Shown: piece after piece, positions 6,766-8,595 of the stretch
Position numbering within the stretch: position 1 is the stretch's first letter
Layout: every line of letters begins with the position of its first letter
NCBI GenBank assembly: GCA_029942205.1
Contig: JAOZTL010000114.1
Span: 1 to 8,595 of the forward strand
Source of the DNA: Bacteroidales bacterium
GTDB taxonomy: Bacteria > Bacteroidota > Bacteroidia > Bacteroidales > JAOZTL01
Direction of reading: 5' to 3'
Length of the DNA stretch: 8,595 nt
Made by a program: the position numbers and the translations under genes
The notes under the pieces: model-generated
The model's database searches: none
What the model was told of the DNA's origin: nothing
The model's input: only the letters and a program-made list of their open reading frames with translations

Positions 6766-7182
6766 TCAAGATGACAATGCTCTGCTATTTAATTCTTTAA
6801 ACCATTTTTTGAATTTCTCAAAATCCCATTTTCGTATACGTTCTTCTTGTATTCCAGTTTGATTCAGATTAAGCACTTCGATTACTTTAAACTGTTCTCT
6901 ACTATCTTCATAATTGACAAGAAAAAGTCGTCCATCTAATTTTTTAGTGATTTGCCAGAGGGAAATAAATTTTCGTTTATTTAGATGCCAGTATCGTTTT
7001 GGATGGCTGTCATTAGGACGAACTGTTTCGCATTTCAAAAACTCAATTACAAAATAAACGCCTTTGATGCAGTAGATACTATCTAAGTCGAAACCACCTG
7101 TTACATTTCCTTCTAAGCTCTCGATTATCAGATTCTTAGCATCATCATCTGCTTTTTTTATTGGTTTTGATTTTTTATCCAT
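6766..7182 (-). CDS. Small protein of a type III-like R-M locus, possible PD-(D/E)XK nuclease
   Basis: A 138-residue protein that I do not recognise as a named family. After a lysine-rich N-terminus, G30-G-F-D32-L-D34-S-I leads to a strand ending I46-E47-F-L-K50. An acidic residue about 13 positions before an E..K on a hydrophobic strand resembles a PD-(D/E)XK nuclease core, although the spacing here is ExxK rather than the canonical ExK. Next come HPKRYWHLNKRKF (60-72), a helix, the strand GRLFLVNYED (84-93) and a C-terminal FEKFKKWFKELN helix, which also suits that fold. The gene lies between mod and the nuclease-less Res and nearly abuts Res (1 bp), so the two are probably co-translated. 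I infer that it supplies or modulates the DNA-cutting activity; a DNA-binding accessory role is the alternative. Repeat copy C lies just upstream, with GACC exactly 15 nt before the ATG. Confidence 0.72.
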   Translation of the reverse strand: MDKKSKPIKKADDDAKNLIIESLEGNVTGGFDLDSIYCIKGVYFVIEFLKCETVRPNDSHPKRYWHLNKRKFISLWQITKKLDGRLFLVNYEDSREQFKVIEVLNLNQTGIQEERIRKWDFEKFKKWFKELNSRALSS

Positions 7183-7195
7183 ATTTGCAAGAATT

Positions 7196-7220
7196 AAGGT
7201 CTTCGACTTAATTTGATGTG
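7196..7220 (-). repeat. Intergenic repeat, copy C, leader of the 138-codon gene
   Basis: On the minus strand it reads ACATCAAATTAAGTCGAAGACCTT. It shares ACATCAAA with copies A and D and GTCGAAGACCTTAAT with copy B. The hairpin AAGTC/GACCTT has one mismatch over the GAA loop. The following 15 nt (TTAATTCTTGCAAAT) lead to the ATG at 7182, matching the layout before recQ. It points away from copy D, so the mod-to-small-gene spacer is bounded by imperfect inverted copies. Confidence 0.65.
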
Positions 7221-7303
7221 TTTATATAATTATGTAGATTTCGACAATTCAGTAAGACACAAAAAATGTATATTTATTTTTTAATAAGTCATTGATTATA
7301 ATA

Positions 7304-7346
7304 TTTTCGTATAAGTTCGTGAGCAACATCAAAAAAGCCAAAAATC
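7304..7346 (+). repeat. Intergenic repeat, copy D, just beyond the mod stop codon
   Basis: GTATAAGT, then GTGAGCAACATCAAAAAAGCC: the arm AGCAACATCAAAAA (7322-7335) is identical to copy A. The hairpin region has decayed to AGCCAAAAATC and cannot form the AGGTC/GACCT stem. It ends directly against the mod stop (7347-7349). On the minus strand it gives a T6 tract right after mod, possibly a weak termination or processing site. Confidence 0.65.
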
Positions 7347-8595
7347 TTATGTGAAATAGTGATTTAGTTTTTTATCCAATTCCGAAATTTGATAATCTTC
7401 ATCATCTATCTCAGAAAGAGGAAGGTAGAGCATGTTTTTATCTAAACTTGCTATAAATATATTTTTTTTATCGTCAAAAGGTAAATTAGAATGGATCGAT
7501 GCTATTAATTCTTTAATATTTATGCGATAATCAAAAAATAATTTATTATTTTTAACTAATTGTTCTAAAGAGTTGATTGTTTGATATTCTTTTATTTTAC
7601 TAATAATCTGTTCATTTAGCGTTTTTAATTCACAATAAATAAAGCTACCACCGCTTTTCCATTGATTGTTTTTAGAAACGCCTCCTTGTTCTCCATCAAT
7701 TACTTTTTGTAATCGTTTAGTCGTAACAGTCTCAATATAATCCATTTGCTCAACCCCGATATAGCGACGATTCATTTTGTGTGCAACAGCGGCTGTTGTC
7801 CCACTTCCTAAGTGATAATCTAAAACTATATCATTCTCATTAGTAGATAGTTGTATTATTCTTTCCAGTAATTCTTCTGGTTTTGGATTGTCAAAAACTT
7901 TTTGACCAAAAATAGTTTTGAGATGTTGTGTTCCATTTGTTGTTGTAGTTAAATCTTTCCATAAAGTGGTCGTTACTTTTCCTCTTTCTTTTGCTTCCGA
8001 CCAAAAACGTTTTCGTTGAGGACTTGCTTCTCCTTTTGTGCCAAATACTATTCTATTTTCTGCTAATAATTTATCAAAAACTTTCTTTTCGTTTTTCCAG
8101 CTATTCCCTTTATTTGGATGATAAACTTTTTTTGTATTTGGGTTTATTATTTCATATAACTGGTTTGGTCGTTCGCCTCCAACTTGAAATGGATCGGCTA
8201 CCCATTTGCCACGAGGATCGTTATCTGGATTAGAAAAAATCGTTTCATCTGCTGTTAAACGGAATTGGTTTCTTTGTTTCTTTAAGACATCTATATCTTT
8301 GGTATAGAGTAGATTATGTGTATGTGCATCAGAAATGATCGCAGTATTTGTTACTGATTTTGTGGAATTCCAAATGACATCAGCAACAAAATTATTTCGA
8401 CCAAAAAGTTCATCACACAATACTTTTAAGTAATGAGCTTCTACATCGCTAATGCTTATCCAAAATAAACCATCTTCTCGAAGCAATGTCCATGCTGCTT
8501 CAAGACGATTTTTCATGAAAGTAAGCCATGTTGAATGTAAAAAATTGTCATTATAAATAAAACTATCAGAGCCTGTATTATAAGGAGGATCAATA
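7347..8595 (-). CDS. Type III-like Mod subunit, adenine-specific DNA methyltransferase (5' end outside window)
   Basis: Partial gene: 415 codons are visible and the frame stays open to the window edge. It is a SAM-dependent N6-adenine DNA methyltransferase of the beta class used as the type III modification and recognition subunit. The catalytic motif DPPYNTG lies at 8591-8571, upstream of the first internal ATG (8516), so that Met is not the start. A variable central region (about 120-200 counted from that Met) is where the target-recognition domain belongs. It is followed by the SAM loop DYHLGSGTT (7820-7794) and the typical tail GVEQMDY, RLQKVIDGEQGG, SGGSFIYCEL and LSEIDDEDY close to the end. 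The order DPPY, recognition region, SAM loop is that of the beta class. The C-terminus looks complete; roughly 100-200 N-terminal residues should lie beyond the edge. It is followed after 164 bp, including two repeat copies, by the 138-codon gene and then Res, presumably its partners. Confidence 0.9.
   Translation of the reverse strand, partial: IDPPYNTGSDSFIYNDNFLHSTWLTFMKNRLEAAWTLLREDGLFWISISDVEAHYLKVLCDELFGRNNFVADVIWNSTKSVTNTAIISDAHTHNLLYTKDIDVLKKQRNQFRLTADETIFSNPDNDPRGKWVADPFQVGGERPNQLYEIINPNTKKVYHPNKGNSWKNEKKVFDKLLAENRIVFGTKGEASPQRKRFWSEAKERGKVTTTLWKDLTTTTNGTQHLKTIFGQKVFDNPKPEELLERIIQLSTNENDIVLDYHLGSGTTAAVAHKMNRRYIGVEQMDYIETVTTKRLQKVIDGEQGGVSKNNQWKSGGSFIYCELKTLNEQIISKIKEYQTINSLEQLVKNNKLFFDYRINIKELIASIHSNLPFDDKKNIFIASLDKNMLYLPLSEIDDEDYQISELDKKLNHYFT

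Noticed and set aside
7991..8233. Open frame of 80 codons on the plus strand inside mod
   Set aside because: It is antisense to the Mod central region; the leucine and phenylalanine richness is a by-product of the AT-rich complement.
8514..8516. ATG at 8516 as the start of the Mod gene
   Set aside because: The frame continues upstream and encodes the catalytic DPPY motif, which a functional methyltransferase needs.

Overview
The window is AT-rich (roughly 30% GC by eye) and reads as chromosomal DNA from a member of the Bacteroidota. Start codons lack clear Shine-Dalgarno sequences and sit behind A-rich leaders. Two TAnnTTTG boxes, the -7 element typical of the phylum, lie upstream of genes. 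MnmD as a stand-alone protein, a short RecQ without an HRDC domain, and a DUF5063 gene next to a 3'-5' exonuclease also fit. A Cytophagales relative (Bernardetia/Flexibacter type) is my guess from the style of the proteins and the intergenic repeats; I could not test it.

Left part (1-4505): a small double zinc-ribbon protein on the minus strand is followed by plus-strand genes: mnmD (tRNA wobble-uridine modification), recQ (DNA helicase, TTG start), a DUF5063 protein and a DEDDy 3'-5' exonuclease. The last two are 14 bp apart and probably co-transcribed. A hairpin with a T7 tract on the minus strand separates the exonuclease from a convergent 60-codon gene for a small CxxC/CxxH protein.

Right part (4860-8595): a minus-strand set forms a type III-like restriction-modification locus. 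In transcription order it holds a Mod-type adenine DNA methyltransferase (5' end outside the window, DPPY motif at the very edge), a 138-codon protein with a possible PD-(D/E)XK nuclease core, and a Res-type helicase. The Res is only 634 residues and ends where I would expect the C-terminal nuclease domain to begin. The small gene ends 1 bp before the helicase starts. A split motor/nuclease arrangement is a reasonable hypothesis; decay of Res is the alternative.

Intergenic repeats: four related elements share either the core GTCGAAGACC or the arm AGCAACATCAAAAA. In two of them (before recQ and before the 138-codon gene) exactly 15 nt separate GACC from the start codon, which suggests a recurrent 5' leader module. 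In the opposite orientation the same element gives the last codons, the stop and a terminator-like hairpin to the zinc-ribbon gene. Imperfect inverted copies flank the spacer between mod and the 138-codon gene. This repeat family and the three-part restriction locus are the two items most worth following up.
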